From Ancrocorticia sp039812645 (GTDB lineage: Bacteria > Actinomycetota > Actinomycetes > Actinomycetales > Actinomycetaceae): DNA of 64,000 nucleotides. Shown here one piece after another: positions 34,202 to 43,393 of the stretch. The stretch spans positions 1-64,000 of the forward strand of contig JBDIAV010000007.1 in the NCBI GenBank assembly GCA_039812645.1, read 5' to 3'. How positions within the stretch are numbered: position 1 is the first letter of the stretch; each line of letters begins with the position of its first letter. The notes beneath the pieces were generated by a model. That model was not told the origin of the DNA. It made no database searches and saw only the letters and a list, made by a program, of their open reading frames with translations. A program made the translations under genes and the position numbers.

Positions 34202-35530
34202 ATGCGAATTCTTCATACATCGGACTGGCATCTAGGACGAAGCCTGCATGGCGCGGACCTCATGCCCGCTTTCGAGCTGTGGTGTGAGCACCTCGTCGGT
34301 CTTGTTCGCGAACGCGGCATCGACGCGGTGCTCATCTCTGGTGATGTGTATGATCGCGGGGTTCCGTCCACGCAGGTGGTGGAGTTGTTCAACCGAACGC
34401 TCACGGAGCTATCGGAATTCACCACGGTGGTCCTTACCTCGGGGAATCACGATTCCCCGCTGCGATTGGGTTTTGGTGCCGGGCTCATGAGGGATTCTGT
34501 CCACATTCGCACGGACGCGAGACGGGCCGGTGAACCTGTGGAGGTGCGGTCACGTAGTGGAGAGCTGGGCGCCCTCATCTATCCCATCCCTTATCTTGAT
34601 CCGGACATCGAGCGGCGAAATCTTGCGCCGCAAGGACCTGACGGGGAGGATCCGCGGCCCGAGGACTACTTGGAGCGGAGCCACGAAGCGGTACTACGCG
34701 CGGCTCTTGATCTCGTGGCTGCGGATATCGCGGGCGGTGCGTACGCCGGGGCCGATGTGGCTCGTATCTGCATGGTGCACGCATTTGTGACCGGAGGCGA
34801 GGCGTCGCCGTCGGAACGGGATATTCACGTGGGTGGCGTGGACAATGCGCCGTCGGGGTTGTTCCGGCTTGGTGCTGTGGGTGGCTGTCGTGAGGAGGAT
34901 AGCAGCGCACCGGGCGGGGAATCCGCTGGCGGAATCATGAAGAACAGCGAAATTGCAGAGGGCGACGGCGTGCTGAGCGAGGCATCGGTTGGCCCAGCAC
35001 TCTCCTACGTGGCACTCGGGCATCTTCACTCGCCGCAAAAGATTGGGCTTCCGGGTGATCCTCCCATGCGATATTCGGGGTCACCGATCGCCTTTTCGTT
35101 CTCCGAGACACGGGCGAAATCATCCGTGTTGTTGGAGATTGAGGGCTCACGCGTGGAGACGGAACTGATTCCAGCTCCGGTGTGGAAGCCGGTGGTGACT
35201 TTGGTGGGAACGATGGAAGAACTGCTGAGCCCGGTGAACAGCGTTCATGCGGAGAGCTTTGCGCGGCTCATCGTCTCAGATCCTGCCCGACCCACGGACA
35301 TGTCCGCGAAACTGCGACGAGCTTTTGCCCACGCCTTGGAAATCCAGCATCAGGCCGAGGCCATCGCGCGCGAACCACGGCTTGCACAGATCGCGGCCAT
35401 GAATCCGGTGGATGTACTCACCGATTTTATGAAGATTTCAGGTAACCGGGAACTCGATAAGAATGAGACGGAGCTGGTCAGGGCTGTGTGGGAACAGGTC
35501 CGCGCGGAATATGAGGAGGAAGCCAAGTGA
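34202..35530 (+). CDS. sbcD: Exonuclease SbcCD, nuclease subunit D
   Basis: SbcD is the Mre11-type nuclease that, with SbcC, cuts hairpins and DNA ends. The 442-residue product has the metallophosphoesterase motifs HTSDWHLGRSLHG, SGDVYDRG, SGNHDSP, then VHAFVTGG and ALGHLHSPQ. A polar insertion (about residues 228-258, rich in S, G, E) precedes the last motif. No Shine-Dalgarno site precedes the ATG, and a TAGGGT box ends only six bases before it, suggesting a leaderless transcript. It overlaps sbcC by four bases. Confidence 0.95.
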   Translation: MRILHTSDWHLGRSLHGADLMPAFELWCEHLVGLVRERGIDAVLISGDVYDRGVPSTQVVELFNRTLTELSEFTTVVLTSGNHDSPLRLGFGAGLMRDSVHIRTDARRAGEPVEVRSRSGELGALIYPIPYLDPDIERRNLAPQGPDGEDPRPEDYLERSHEAVLRAALDLVAADIAGGAYAGADVARICMVHAFVTGGEASPSERDIHVGGVDNAPSGLFRLGAVGGCREEDSSAPGGESAGGIMKNSEIAEGDGVLSEASVGPALSYVALGHLHSPQKIGLPGDPPMRYSGSPIAFSFSETRAKSSVLLEIEGSRVETELIPAPVWKPVVTLVGTMEELLSPVNSVHAESFARLIVSDPARPTDMSAKLRRAFAHALEIQHQAEAIAREPRLAQIAAMNPVDVLTDFMKISGNRELDKNETELVRAVWEQVRAEYEEEAK

Positions 35531-38500
35531 GACTGCATCGGCTTGAACTACAAGGCATTGGCCCTTTTGCTTCCCAATTCACCATTGATTTCGACCGGCT
35601 GAGCGTAGCGGGTATTTACCTACTCGACGGTCCTACCGGATCCGGTAAGTCCACAATCATTGATGCCATCACGTGGGCACTTTACGGCAGCGTTGCTGGC
35701 GGTGAGGACTCCACATCGGATCGTATTCGCTCCACCCATGCCGATCCAAAGCGTGAAAGCTATGTCGATCTAGTCTTCAGCGTGAATGCGGGGATGTTCC
35801 GCGTGCGCCGCACACCTTCCTGGACGAAGGAGGGGAACAAGAATCCCACCAACGTCACGGCAAAACTCTGGAAACTGTACGACGGCGCCTTAGAATCCGG
35901 CGATATCGACGCTGGCGTACCTTTGGAAACTAAGGCGGTAGGGGTCGGCACTGAAGTAGCTCAGTTCGTCGGGCTCTCACGCAAGCAATTCGTTCAGACC
36001 ATCGTGTTACCGCAGGGGAAGTTCGCCGAATTTCTCCGGTTAAATTCGACAGAACGAACCGGGCTGTTAGAACAGATCTTCGGGACCGAGATTTATCGTC
36101 GTGTCGCGGAGAAGCTAGCTGCAATGGCTGGCGTTGCGAATAAAGAGGTGGAGGACGCGAAGAGAGCGTTTCTCTTGGCTCTTGATTACCTTGTGGACGC
36201 CTCACATGCCGAGGAAGCCAGAGCGGAGGAACTTCGAACGCTTGTCGCGGAGATGATTGATCCTCGCGAAAATGGCGAGGTACTCGAGGCAGTTGTGCAG
36301 TTGCGGGCGGAAGCCGAAGCTCACGTGGCGGAAGCTTCTGTAGCCCGTGAGGCCGCCGAGAAGAACCTTGCTACCGCATTCGAAAAGCTCACCGCTGAGG
36401 AAACTTTGGCGACAAATATGAAGCGGCGTTCATCGTTGTTGCAGCACCGCACCCAGCTGAACGGGGAGCAGAAGAAGATCGTCACACTAGAGGCGGCTCT
36501 CCGGACAAATCAGGAAGCGAAGCAGGTTCTTCCTCGGGTCGAGGCATTGGAGAAGGCGGAGCAGGCTGTCAAAGAAGCCAATCAGTCGCTTGAACCTGTA
36601 TCACCTATCGCGCCGGAAGCTGTTAATGAGGGTTCTATCCGGGTCACCGAGGAAGAAGCTACTCGTTTGGCTTCGCTGAGCGGCACGCTTGCCGAGTTAG
36701 AGAACGTGGAGCTTACCGTTATCGCTTTGCGTCGTGAGCAGACGGCAGACGAGAATTCTCTGGAAGAGGGCGAACAAGACCTGATCGTTGCTGAGCAGGC
36801 AGCGAAGGCGCTGCCTGCTCAGCTTGAGGATGCACGGACTACACAACAAACCGCAGCTCAAACGTATGCCGGGTTGCCGGCAGCCAAGGCTTCCTTAGAG
36901 GACGCCCGTGCTCGGCACCACCGCGTAAGTGACCTGGATGGACTCCAGAAGGAGATTGAAGCTACCGAGAAGCAGGTGGCAGCGAAACTCGCAAGGTTTA
37001 TCAAAGCCAAAGCAGAGCATGACCGTCTGACCACCGCCTGGATTGCATCAACCGCCGCGAACCTCGCAATGGAGCTGAAAGAAGGGGCTCCTTGCCCGGT
37101 CTGTGGAGCGGAGGAACATCCCTCCCCCGCCAAGAAGACGGAGGAGTTCGCCACCCATGAGGAGGTAGACGTCGCCGAAGCGACGCGGAGCGATTGTGAA
37201 ACCGCCCTACGCGAGAGGCAGAAAAAGGTCGAGGCGCTGCGGGCAAGTTCACGCGTCATCGCAGAAGACCTGAACGGGCTCACCGCAGAACTCGCAAACG
37301 AGCAGGTTGCGGACGCCGTCGTCGCCGTTGAGAAGGCGGAGGCTGCCGGAAGAGAAGCCACCCAGCAAGCAAGCGTAGTTGCCTCGCTGGAGGCCCAGCA
37401 CAAAGCTGCAATACAGAAAGTCACGACGCTTCGTGAACAGATTGTCGTACTGAAGTCCCGTGTGAGTGAGCGCAAGGAGCGCATCACTCGGGAGGAGGCC
37501 CGCTTGGCGGAGGAGCTGGGCGGCTTCTCATCCATTTCCGCGCGGATCGCCGCGCATCGGGCGGCGGTGGCGTCAAAGAACGCGGAACTCTCGGCCCTGC
37601 GTACTTGCCTCACTGCCCGGCGTGCACAGGACGAACGGTCCGAAGAACTTGCGGAGGCTCTCAAAGCGTCATCGTTCGCGAGTGCCGATGCCGTACGTGA
37701 AGCGGTTCTCAGCAGTGGGCAAGCGAAGGAATGGGAAGCGCACATTACGCGGCACAAACGGGATCTTCACGACGTGGAACGTGATCTTGCAGCACCTGAG
37801 ATCGCCAAGCTCACCGGTGACGAGCATCCGGAAGTAGACGCCGCCCGCGCGGCACAGCGCGAGGCGTTGAGCAGCGCGGAAGCCGCACGTGCCGCCTTCA
37901 CCACCGCGCAGATCACCGCACGCCAGGTGACGCAGCGGGAGCAGCAACTGAGGGAGAGCCTAAATTCGTGGGTTACCGCCCGGACCACTGCAGGTCCTGT
38001 AGTTCGCCTCGCAGGCCTTGCCAATGCATCCTCCGAGTACTCGTTCACCAAAATGACTCTCCCCACCTACGTGCTCAATCAACGATTCAAGCTGGTGGTG
38101 GAGCGTGCCAACGAGCACCTCTCGGTGTTCTCGCTGGGCCGCTACGAACTTGTCAGCACCGAAGAAAAGGAGAAGGGTTCCCGCGCGCAGAAGGTGGGGC
38201 TCGGCTTGGAGATTGTCGATCACGTCGGTGACTCCAACGGCGATGTCCGTCGAGCCACCAAATCACTTTCGGGTGGCGAGACGTTCTACGTCTCGCTCTC
38301 GCTGGCACTCGCTCTCGCTGATGTGGTCTGCTCCGAGAACGGTGGCATCCAGCTCGATACCTTGATGATTGATGAAGGATTCGGGACCCTTGATGAGAAC
38401 ACCCGCGACCAGGTGATGCAGGTGCTCACCTCGCTGGCGAGCAATGGGCGCGCCGTCGCCGTGGTCAGCCACGTCGAGGAGCTCAAGAAGATGATCGCCG

Positions 38501-38559
38501 AACAAATCCTGGTGCGTCCGCTGCCGGATGGTTCTTCAACACTGGAGGTGCGGGCATAG
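35527..38559 (+). CDS. sbcC: Exonuclease SbcCD, ATPase subunit C
   Basis: SbcC is the Rad50-type SMC-like ATPase partner of SbcD. The 1010-residue product has Walker A GPTGSGKSTII (about 35-45), two long coiled-coil arms, a central zinc hook CPVC (about 523-526), the ABC signature SLSGGETFYVS (about 911-921) and Walker B MIDEGFGTLDE (about 945). The Q-loop region has VLPQGKFAEFL. The start is GTG (GTGAGACTG). All key motifs are intact. Confidence 0.96.
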   Translation: MRLHRLELQGIGPFASQFTIDFDRLSVAGIYLLDGPTGSGKSTIIDAITWALYGSVAGGEDSTSDRIRSTHADPKRESYVDLVFSVNAGMFRVRRTPSWTKEGNKNPTNVTAKLWKLYDGALESGDIDAGVPLETKAVGVGTEVAQFVGLSRKQFVQTIVLPQGKFAEFLRLNSTERTGLLEQIFGTEIYRRVAEKLAAMAGVANKEVEDAKRAFLLALDYLVDASHAEEARAEELRTLVAEMIDPRENGEVLEAVVQLRAEAEAHVAEASVAREAAEKNLATAFEKLTAEETLATNMKRRSSLLQHRTQLNGEQKKIVTLEAALRTNQEAKQVLPRVEALEKAEQAVKEANQSLEPVSPIAPEAVNEGSIRVTEEEATRLASLSGTLAELENVELTVIALRREQTADENSLEEGEQDLIVAEQAAKALPAQLEDARTTQQTAAQTYAGLPAAKASLEDARARHHRVSDLDGLQKEIEATEKQVAAKLARFIKAKAEHDRLTTAWIASTAANLAMELKEGAPCPVCGAEEHPSPAKKTEEFATHEEVDVAEATRSDCETALRERQKKVEALRASSRVIAEDLNGLTAELANEQVADAVVAVEKAEAAGREATQQASVVASLEAQHKAAIQKVTTLREQIVVLKSRVSERKERITREEARLAEELGGFSSISARIAAHRAAVASKNAELSALRTCLTARRAQDERSEELAEALKASSFASADAVREAVLSSGQAKEWEAHITRHKRDLHDVERDLAAPEIAKLTGDEHPEVDAARAAQREALSSAEAARAAFTTAQITARQVTQREQQLRESLNSWVTARTTAGPVVRLAGLANASSEYSFTKMTLPTYVLNQRFKLVVERANEHLSVFSLGRYELVSTEEKEKGSRAQKVGLGLEIVDHVGDSNGDVRRATKSLSGGETFYVSLSLALALADVVCSENGGIQLDTLMIDEGFGTLDENTRDQVMQVLTSLASNGRAVAVVSHVEELKKMIAEQILVRPLPDGSSTLEVRA

Positions 38560-38614
38560 AAAGTAGCGGAGAGCTTCTATCGTGCTGCACCTCACAAGAC
38601 TCTCGTCAGCCCGT

Positions 38615-38647
38615 GTTAAGCCACACACATCATGGGTGTGGCTTAAC
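38615..38647. terminator. Hairpin between sbcC and the DUF6912 gene
   Basis: Twelve-base arms (38615-38626 and 38636-38647) with a 9-base loop lie between two convergent genes and could end both transcripts. Confidence 0.75.
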
Positions 38648-38667
38648 CGCCCCGGAGAACACCCGCA

Positions 38668-39159
38668 TTACTCCGCGGCCAGCATCCTCGCGAGCGCGTC
38701 GCGCTCGGCGACGTCGTACCACATGAGGTCCTCGTCAATCACGCGCTCGAAGGCAGCCTCGTCACCGTCGGCGGCTTCGGCAACGTCCTGCTCTGATTCG
38801 AGATCGTCTACGTGAATCGACTCGATCTTCTTCCAGCCCACCGGTTGGTTGAGGTATACCGCTGACGGCAAGTGCTCGTTCAAGTCATATACCTGAGGGT
38901 CAAGAGGAGAAACATGCGCGTCCGGAACAACCGCCACAATTACACAGCGCCGAGGCGCAACACTGACACCCTCAGAACGTGCAGCGCCAACGAGCCGCAA
39001 AGAGTCATCGGCGGCGGCATTCATCGCAACTGCCTCAACGACCTCTGGATCTTCCGGCCCCAGCGCATGCTCCAGCGCACGCGTTACCGCATGAACAACT
39101 CGTGGTTCGATCGGGGCGCTCAACAGGTCTCGGTTTGTCGCTGGAATGTAGATCCTCAC
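38668..39159 (-). CDS. DUF6912 family protein, unknown function
   Basis: The 163-residue product begins MRIYIPATNRDLL, the start pattern of the DUF6912 family found in actinobacteria. The middle has APRRCVIVAVVPDAHV and the C-terminus is acidic (DDLESEQDVAEAADGDE). There is no signal peptide, membrane segment or known catalytic motif. It follows the CpaE-like gene by four bases on the same strand, so the two are probably co-transcribed. The molecular function is not known. Confidence 0.75.
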   Translation of the reverse strand: MRIYIPATNRDLLSAPIEPRVVHAVTRALEHALGPEDPEVVEAVAMNAAADDSLRLVGAARSEGVSVAPRRCVIVAVVPDAHVSPLDPQVYDLNEHLPSAVYLNQPVGWKKIESIHVDDLESEQDVAEAADGDEAAFERVIDEDLMWYDVAERDALARMLAAE

Positions 39160-39163
39160 ACGC

Positions 39164-40741
39164 TCATGCTAGCGGATGTGTACCCTTCACCTCAGCACCA
39201 ACAACCTCAGAATCCCCACCGTTTCGCCGTTTGAACCACGAGCCCGTCAACGTCTTCATACCGGGTAGCCGACGTTCTTTGAATTCAGACGACACCGGCT
39301 TCTTTGCGTTGTTCGAAAGCTTAGCTCCCCACTTCTTCGCAGCCGCTCCCCACCTCTTTTTACTGGGTACTTCTCCTTCCCTCGCCACTCGGCGTGCCAG
39401 CTCCGAGATGTCGCGTGCCACCACACTACTCGGGGCTACTTCCTGGATCGTCAAACCCCGGCATTCAGCATCAATGATGTGCTCACGATCATCCCTGACC
39501 ATCGAGAATCGGTGGATTCCATACGGCGCAAGCACCTCCGTTGACGCGGCAGCGGTATACATCGGGTGGCGCCCGATCCGTGTCACCACCACGTGCGGAT
39601 CGTGGACTCCGAGATCTGTCCCACGGGCGACATGGTCCACCAGTCGCCGCAGTCCGACGGGCCCGGCCCTTCCCACAATCACCACATCATCCGCATCCTC
39701 AAGAAGCGACAGCGTCAGGCCATCGCGTTCCATCTCAAACCCATATCCTTGCGGTTCGGCCTCAGCGGCACAATCAACGACGACATAGTCCCACCGCTCC
39801 CTCGCCATCTCCCACAATCTGTCAGCCACAGGACGCGGAATCTCACGCCACCGATGCCCAGCATTGAGGCCGGGAAGAAAATCAAAACCGGCGATCTCAA
39901 CACAGGCACGTGCAATCACCTCGGGGCTACCCTCACCCATATTGATGGCTCGCGCAACGGCAACAATCGCGGATGTCTCCTGGTCCAACGCAAGTAGCTG
40001 AGCCAACGAAGGGTGATGGATATCAGCATCAATGAGTAAGGTGCGGTTCCTTTCACCGAGGGCGTGGGCGAGATCTCGTGCTACACACGACCGTCCCGGA
40101 GAGCCGCCACTCCCCCACACGGCGATAACTTTTCCACGAGGCCTTTTCGGCTTCTCTACTTCTTCGAGACGATCACGAAGGGTCGCTTTTCCTCGCGACG
40201 CAGCCGTGACCTCCCTCGGCTCATAAACCTCTAGTTCATCACCGGCATCCTCCACACTGTAGTATCCCTGGTCAGCTCTATCGTCAGCTCGTAACGGCTC
40301 CTCCGGTTCAAGGTGCCGCGACACCGCCGTCGTTGCTGCCAGTCCATCCTGCCCACCGCCCTCACTCTTCCCAGCAGCGCGCACCTTCCCACTCTCAATC
40401 GTCCGTTCCCGTCTCGGACGTTCGCCCAGATTCTGGAGGCACGCGGCGACGTCGTCGGCAAAAGGAGAGGAGACGGCGTCACATCCCATCTCCCGAGCGG
40501 ATGCCGGATTCAGCGTGCGCAGGACTCCCACAATCTGCAGTCCGCACGCGTGCAGTTCGGAAGCGTCTAGTAGGTCAATATCGTCGACGACGGCGACCCT
40601 ACCCAACCCCGCTTGCGCGCAGGCGACGAGCTCGGTCATATCAGCACATCGGCGGGTCACCTCAATGGGTGACTGAAGCGAGGCGAGCCGCTCGACAACC
40701 TGGACTTCCAGCTCACCACTCAAGCAAAGAAGGACACTCAC
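39164..40741 (-). CDS. CpaE-like P-loop ATPase (MinD/ParA superfamily)
   Basis: The 525-residue protein has a degenerate receiver-like N-terminal part (about 1-105, with VAVVDDIDLLDAS), a long polar linker (about 106-200) and a MinD/ParA domain (about 203-465). The P-loop reads WGSGGSPGRS (209-218), with Arg217 where the catalytic lysine is expected. The following LLIDADIHHPS (235-245) and Walker B YVVVDCAAE (319-327) are well kept. The tail is basic (KKRWGAAAKKWGAK). CpaE proteins position Flp-type pilus machinery, but no pilin or secretin gene is near. The GTG start overlaps the SAF gene stop (GTGA). Confidence 0.85.
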   Translation of the reverse strand: MSVLLCLSGELEVQVVERLASLQSPIEVTRRCADMTELVACAQAGLGRVAVVDDIDLLDASELHACGLQIVGVLRTLNPASAREMGCDAVSSPFADDVAACLQNLGERPRRERTIESGKVRAAGKSEGGGQDGLAATTAVSRHLEPEEPLRADDRADQGYYSVEDAGDELEVYEPREVTAASRGKATLRDRLEEVEKPKRPRGKVIAVWGSGGSPGRSCVARDLAHALGERNRTLLIDADIHHPSLAQLLALDQETSAIVAVARAINMGEGSPEVIARACVEIAGFDFLPGLNAGHRWREIPRPVADRLWEMARERWDYVVVDCAAEAEPQGYGFEMERDGLTLSLLEDADDVVIVGRAGPVGLRRLVDHVARGTDLGVHDPHVVVTRIGRHPMYTAAASTEVLAPYGIHRFSMVRDDREHIIDAECRGLTIQEVAPSSVVARDISELARRVAREGEVPSKKRWGAAAKKWGAKLSNNAKKPVSSEFKERRLPGMKTLTGSWFKRRNGGDSEVVGAEVKGTHPLA

Positions 40742-41343
40742 GGGGTTTGGCCTTCCACAAGAACAAGGCCATCTTGGGATCCAAGCACGGCGAGAACCGG
40801 AGAAATCTGATGGTCCTGCACACGAATCTCTGCGGTAATCTGATCCATCATCATGGCATCAGCGCTGGCCACTGAAACGATGAGAACATCCCCCGCCACT
40901 AGCTCGGCCTTCGCCTCCTTGCCACCGGGCTCCGACTGTCTCACCCGCCAAAGCTGCGCGTGACTTCCCTTCCCCAAACTTGCCGGGGCCGGACTCAATA
41001 AGGGCACGACGAGAACGTTACCTTCGGCTTTCTCGTGCTCGATGAAACTACGCGCTACAAACTGTCCCTCGGTGATGACCTGGGTCAGTTGAGCCTCTCC
41101 CACTTCGTCACGTGGACCCAGATAGGCGGCAGCTACGTCCGCAGGCATGTCCACGGTTCTCAGGTCAGCCGACTTAATAGCAGTGCCTGGAAGAATCGTG
41201 TCCCCCGCTTGATAAACGGGAGTGGTGGGTGGCCCCTGGAAAAGATAACCGCCCACGATAGCTGAAAAAGTGATGAGAAGAATGCCTCCTGCCAAGCGAG
41301 GATCCTTCCATCGCGCGGTCGTCATTCGGCGTACTTTTGTCAT
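40738..41343 (-). CDS. SAF-domain membrane protein (CpaB/RcpC-like)
   Basis: The 201-residue product has a basic cytoplasmic N-terminus, one membrane segment (LAGGILLITFSAIVGGYLF, about 17-35), and an extracytoplasmic SAF domain (about 40-110, with VYQAGDTILPGTAIKSADL and VITEGQFVARSFI). The rest (KGSHAQLWRV, VAGDVLIVSVASAD) resembles the C-terminal part of CpaB/RcpC proteins of Flp pilus systems, which bind peptidoglycan or secretin. It is directly coupled to the CpaE-like gene. Function in this setting is unknown. Confidence 0.82.
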   Translation of the reverse strand: MTKVRRMTTARWKDPRLAGGILLITFSAIVGGYLFQGPPTTPVYQAGDTILPGTAIKSADLRTVDMPADVAAAYLGPRDEVGEAQLTQVITEGQFVARSFIEHEKAEGNVLVVPLLSPAPASLGKGSHAQLWRVRQSEPGGKEAKAELVAGDVLIVSVASADAMMMDQITAEIRVQDHQISPVLAVLGSQDGLVLVEGQTP

Positions 41344-41470
41344 CGCTTTTTCCTCCGGGACACGTTCTCATGCTTCACCTCGCCCAGCCTCACGTATGTC
41401 ATGAATGGGCGGCCACCACCCCGTTAGTCTGACAAAGAACGACAAGTTCTGCAGAAGTCCTCCACACCCC

Positions 41471-41479
41471 TGTGGATAA
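41471..41479 (-). promoter_or_regulatory. DnaA-box-like site (perfect TTATCCACA)
   Basis: TGTGGATAA here is the exact complement of TTATCCACA. It lies about 40 bases upstream of the HTH gene. A second exact copy is at 42500 and a one-mismatch copy (TTATCCCCA) at 42471. By chance a single such 9-mer would be expected in a window this long, so only the closeness of the copies is notable. Confidence 0.3.
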
Positions 41480-41517
41480 CTAGCCGCGCACCCGGTTTAC
41501 GTGCCATTATGTGTGAC

Positions 41518-41730
41518 ATGGGTAAGTTCCTGACTATCGCTGATGTCGCCGAGTATCTCAATGTCTCCGCCGGCCAAGTACGCACGCTCATCAAGACCGG
41601 CCAACTTCTTGCCATCCAGGTAGGAGGCCGCGGTCAGTGGCGTATTGACGTAGACGAACTGGAGAAGTACATCCAGGCTGGCTACGCGCAGACAAGGCAA
41701 CGCATTGCTGAGAACATGACGGATCTCTGA
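41518..41730 (+). CDS. Small helix-turn-helix DNA-binding protein (BldC/excisionase type)
   Basis: The product of about 70 residues reads MGKFLTIADVAEYLNVSAGQ and continues VRTLIKTGQLLAIQVGGRGQ, then WRIDVDELEKYI. This is the MerR-like winged helix-turn-helix of the excisionase/BldC group. Such one-domain proteins occur beside CpaE/SAF genes in actinobacteria. There is no ribosome binding site before the ATG at 41518, but CATTAT ends seven bases upstream, so it may be leaderless. It is divergent from the SAF gene, and may regulate it. Confidence 0.82.
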   Translation: MGKFLTIADVAEYLNVSAGQVRTLIKTGQLLAIQVGGRGQWRIDVDELEKYIQAGYAQTRQRIAENMTDL

Positions 41731-41782
41731 CAATCCGCAAGTATTTGCACAATTGACGTCAACTTTTTCTCCAAAACCGTGT

Positions 41783-42430
41783 TCACAGTGCACGCACTGG
41801 AACATCAACTCTCACGATGCACGCCGTAGGAATCGTGAGGAAGTCATTGGTGACGTTCTCGATCAAGCCCACATCACTCGCGAAGCCCAAGAGATCTACC
41901 CAGTCAGCACCGACGGCTACGATCCGCCCTCTCATGCTGCCTCCCTCGTGCATGACAACCAGATTTCCCTGAGGCATCACCGCTCGAAGAGCCATCTGGA
42001 ACGACGACTCCGCCACCAGATGCCGGGACCATTCGCCCACCCTTACCGGTAGTCCTCGCACGGCAGTTATCGCCGCTAACGGGATAAGTGCCTCACCTCG
42101 CGTCGTCTCTCCCCTGACCCAGTGTTTGGATACATTGAGGACCCGCATGTCGACGTCGTCGCCATGCGACAGCTGGAACGTGAGCAGACGATCACAACTC
42201 GCGTGAAGTCTTTGGGCGAGATGAACCCCGGCCCATTCACCGAGGCGCAGCTCTTCCCGCTCCACTTCAGTCTCGCGTCGAAGTTCCGCATCCATCTGGC
42301 TGGATGTATCCGCCAGAACATCCCAGACGCTTGCCGATTTCTGGACCCGACGGCGCCCATATAGCTTGCGCACCCGCCCAGCATCGGCGGCATCGAAATT
42401 GTCACTTGAAGGGATCCCGTAACCGCTCAT
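41783..42430 (-). CDS. Actinobacterial protein of unknown function
   Basis: I place the start at the ATG at 42430 (MSGYGIPSSDNF), giving about 215 residues; the frame opens 54 bases earlier. An alpha-helical acidic-basic segment (about 40-75, AELRRETEVEREELRL) is followed by a mixed region with LLTFQLSHGDDVDMRVL, VRGETTRGEALIPLAAITAV and a C-terminal SMRGRIVAVGADWVDLLGF that reads like a small beta-barrel (SH3/Sm-like) domain. There is no membrane segment. I do not recognise the family. It is convergent with the HTH gene and divergent from the LysM gene. Confidence 0.7.
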   Translation of the reverse strand: MSGYGIPSSDNFDAADAGRVRKLYGRRRVQKSASVWDVLADTSSQMDAELRRETEVEREELRLGEWAGVHLAQRLHASCDRLLTFQLSHGDDVDMRVLNVSKHWVRGETTRGEALIPLAAITAVRGLPVRVGEWSRHLVAESSFQMALRAVMPQGNLVVMHEGGSMRGRIVAVGADWVDLLGFASDVGLIENVTNDFLTIPTACIVRVDVPVRAL

Positions 42431-42499
42431 GATGCTGCACAGTACCGGATCATGTGCAGAGTCGCCGAAGTTATCCCCAGCCATCTCAACGTTCGCAAG

Positions 42500-42508
42500 T
42501 TATCCACA
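42500..42508 (+). promoter_or_regulatory. DnaA-box-like site (perfect TTATCCACA)
   Basis: An exact TTATCCACA sits in the AT-rich divergent region between the unknown gene and the LysM gene, 21 bases from TTATCCCCA at 42471-42479. It may be a regulatory DnaA site or a chance match. The whole 42431-42685 gap otherwise contains no gene. Confidence 0.3.
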
Positions 42509-42685
42509 TACATAGTTCTGTACTTCACCGCAACACTCCGACGAAAGTCAGAAAAACGTCTCACCAACAGTGGAAGCCGTGTATACCCAGCAGCACATCC
42601 TCTGTCACTCACTCAAAGATAAGGATTACGCACTAAACATCATCAAAAAGCATCAAATAATATAGTTAGCACTTAAGGAGTGGTG

Positions 42686-43393
42686 ATGACGAACAAAATG
42701 AGTCTTCGATCCACCATCATTGCCACTCTCGCCATCGCCGCAACAGCCCTCTGCATCATCACTGGATGGAAATCAGCTCAAACGCTGAACGATGCGGGAG
42801 GATTTCTTGCTGCCGCAAACGTCCAATCACTCACGCAGGCAATCATGCTTATATGTGCGGTGATTGGCGCTACAGCGGGGCTCTGGGTCTCATTCTCCTA
42901 TGTTGTATTGCTACGTGCTGAACATGTAAGACGCGATAGCCCACTCATACGGCTTGCCTGTCGATTCGCTACCCCTGCCGTCCGCCGCGCACTCGCGGGT
43001 ATGACAGTCTCCTCAGCACTCATTATCGCTCCTGCTACCGCCGACACCGGAATACTCACGAGCGGACCAGACCTCGGTTGGCGCGCAACAACCAGTGGGC
43101 CAGGGTATGCAGATCCTGGTTTTCAGCCTCTTACCGATCGTCCATTCGACGGCGCCACCCCGTCAGCTGCTGACGGCTCAAACGGCTCTTCGTCACCTGA
43201 TTCCACCTACTACACAGTGATTCCCGGAGATACCCTCTGGTCAATCGCCGCTAAGCATCTGCCCGAGGACGCTAGCTCCACGGATATCGCCGCAGCCGCC
43301 GACGCCTGGTTTCTCACAAATAGCGACCAGATTTCTCACCCTCACCTCATCCACCCCGGCCAAGTCTTTACTTCCCCCAGGACCTCCTCATGA
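42686..43393 (+). CDS. LysM peptidoglycan-binding membrane protein
   Basis: The product of about 235 residues has two N-terminal membrane segments (about 10-30, and 50-75), a third hydrophobic segment with an AXA-like end (MTVSSALIIAPATADTG), a Ser/Pro/Gly-rich linker and a C-terminal LysM domain (YYTVIPGDTLWSIAAKHL to HPGQVF). It therefore places a cell-wall-binding domain outside the membrane. The ATG follows AAGGAGTGGTG. It overlaps the next gene by four bases, so the two are coupled. Confidence 0.87.
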   Translation: MTNKMSLRSTIIATLAIAATALCIITGWKSAQTLNDAGGFLAAANVQSLTQAIMLICAVIGATAGLWVSFSYVVLLRAEHVRRDSPLIRLACRFATPAVRRALAGMTVSSALIIAPATADTGILTSGPDLGWRATTSGPGYADPGFQPLTDRPFDGATPSAADGSNGSSSPDSTYYTVIPGDTLWSIAAKHLPEDASSTDIAAAADAWFLTNSDQISHPHLIHPGQVFTSPRTSS

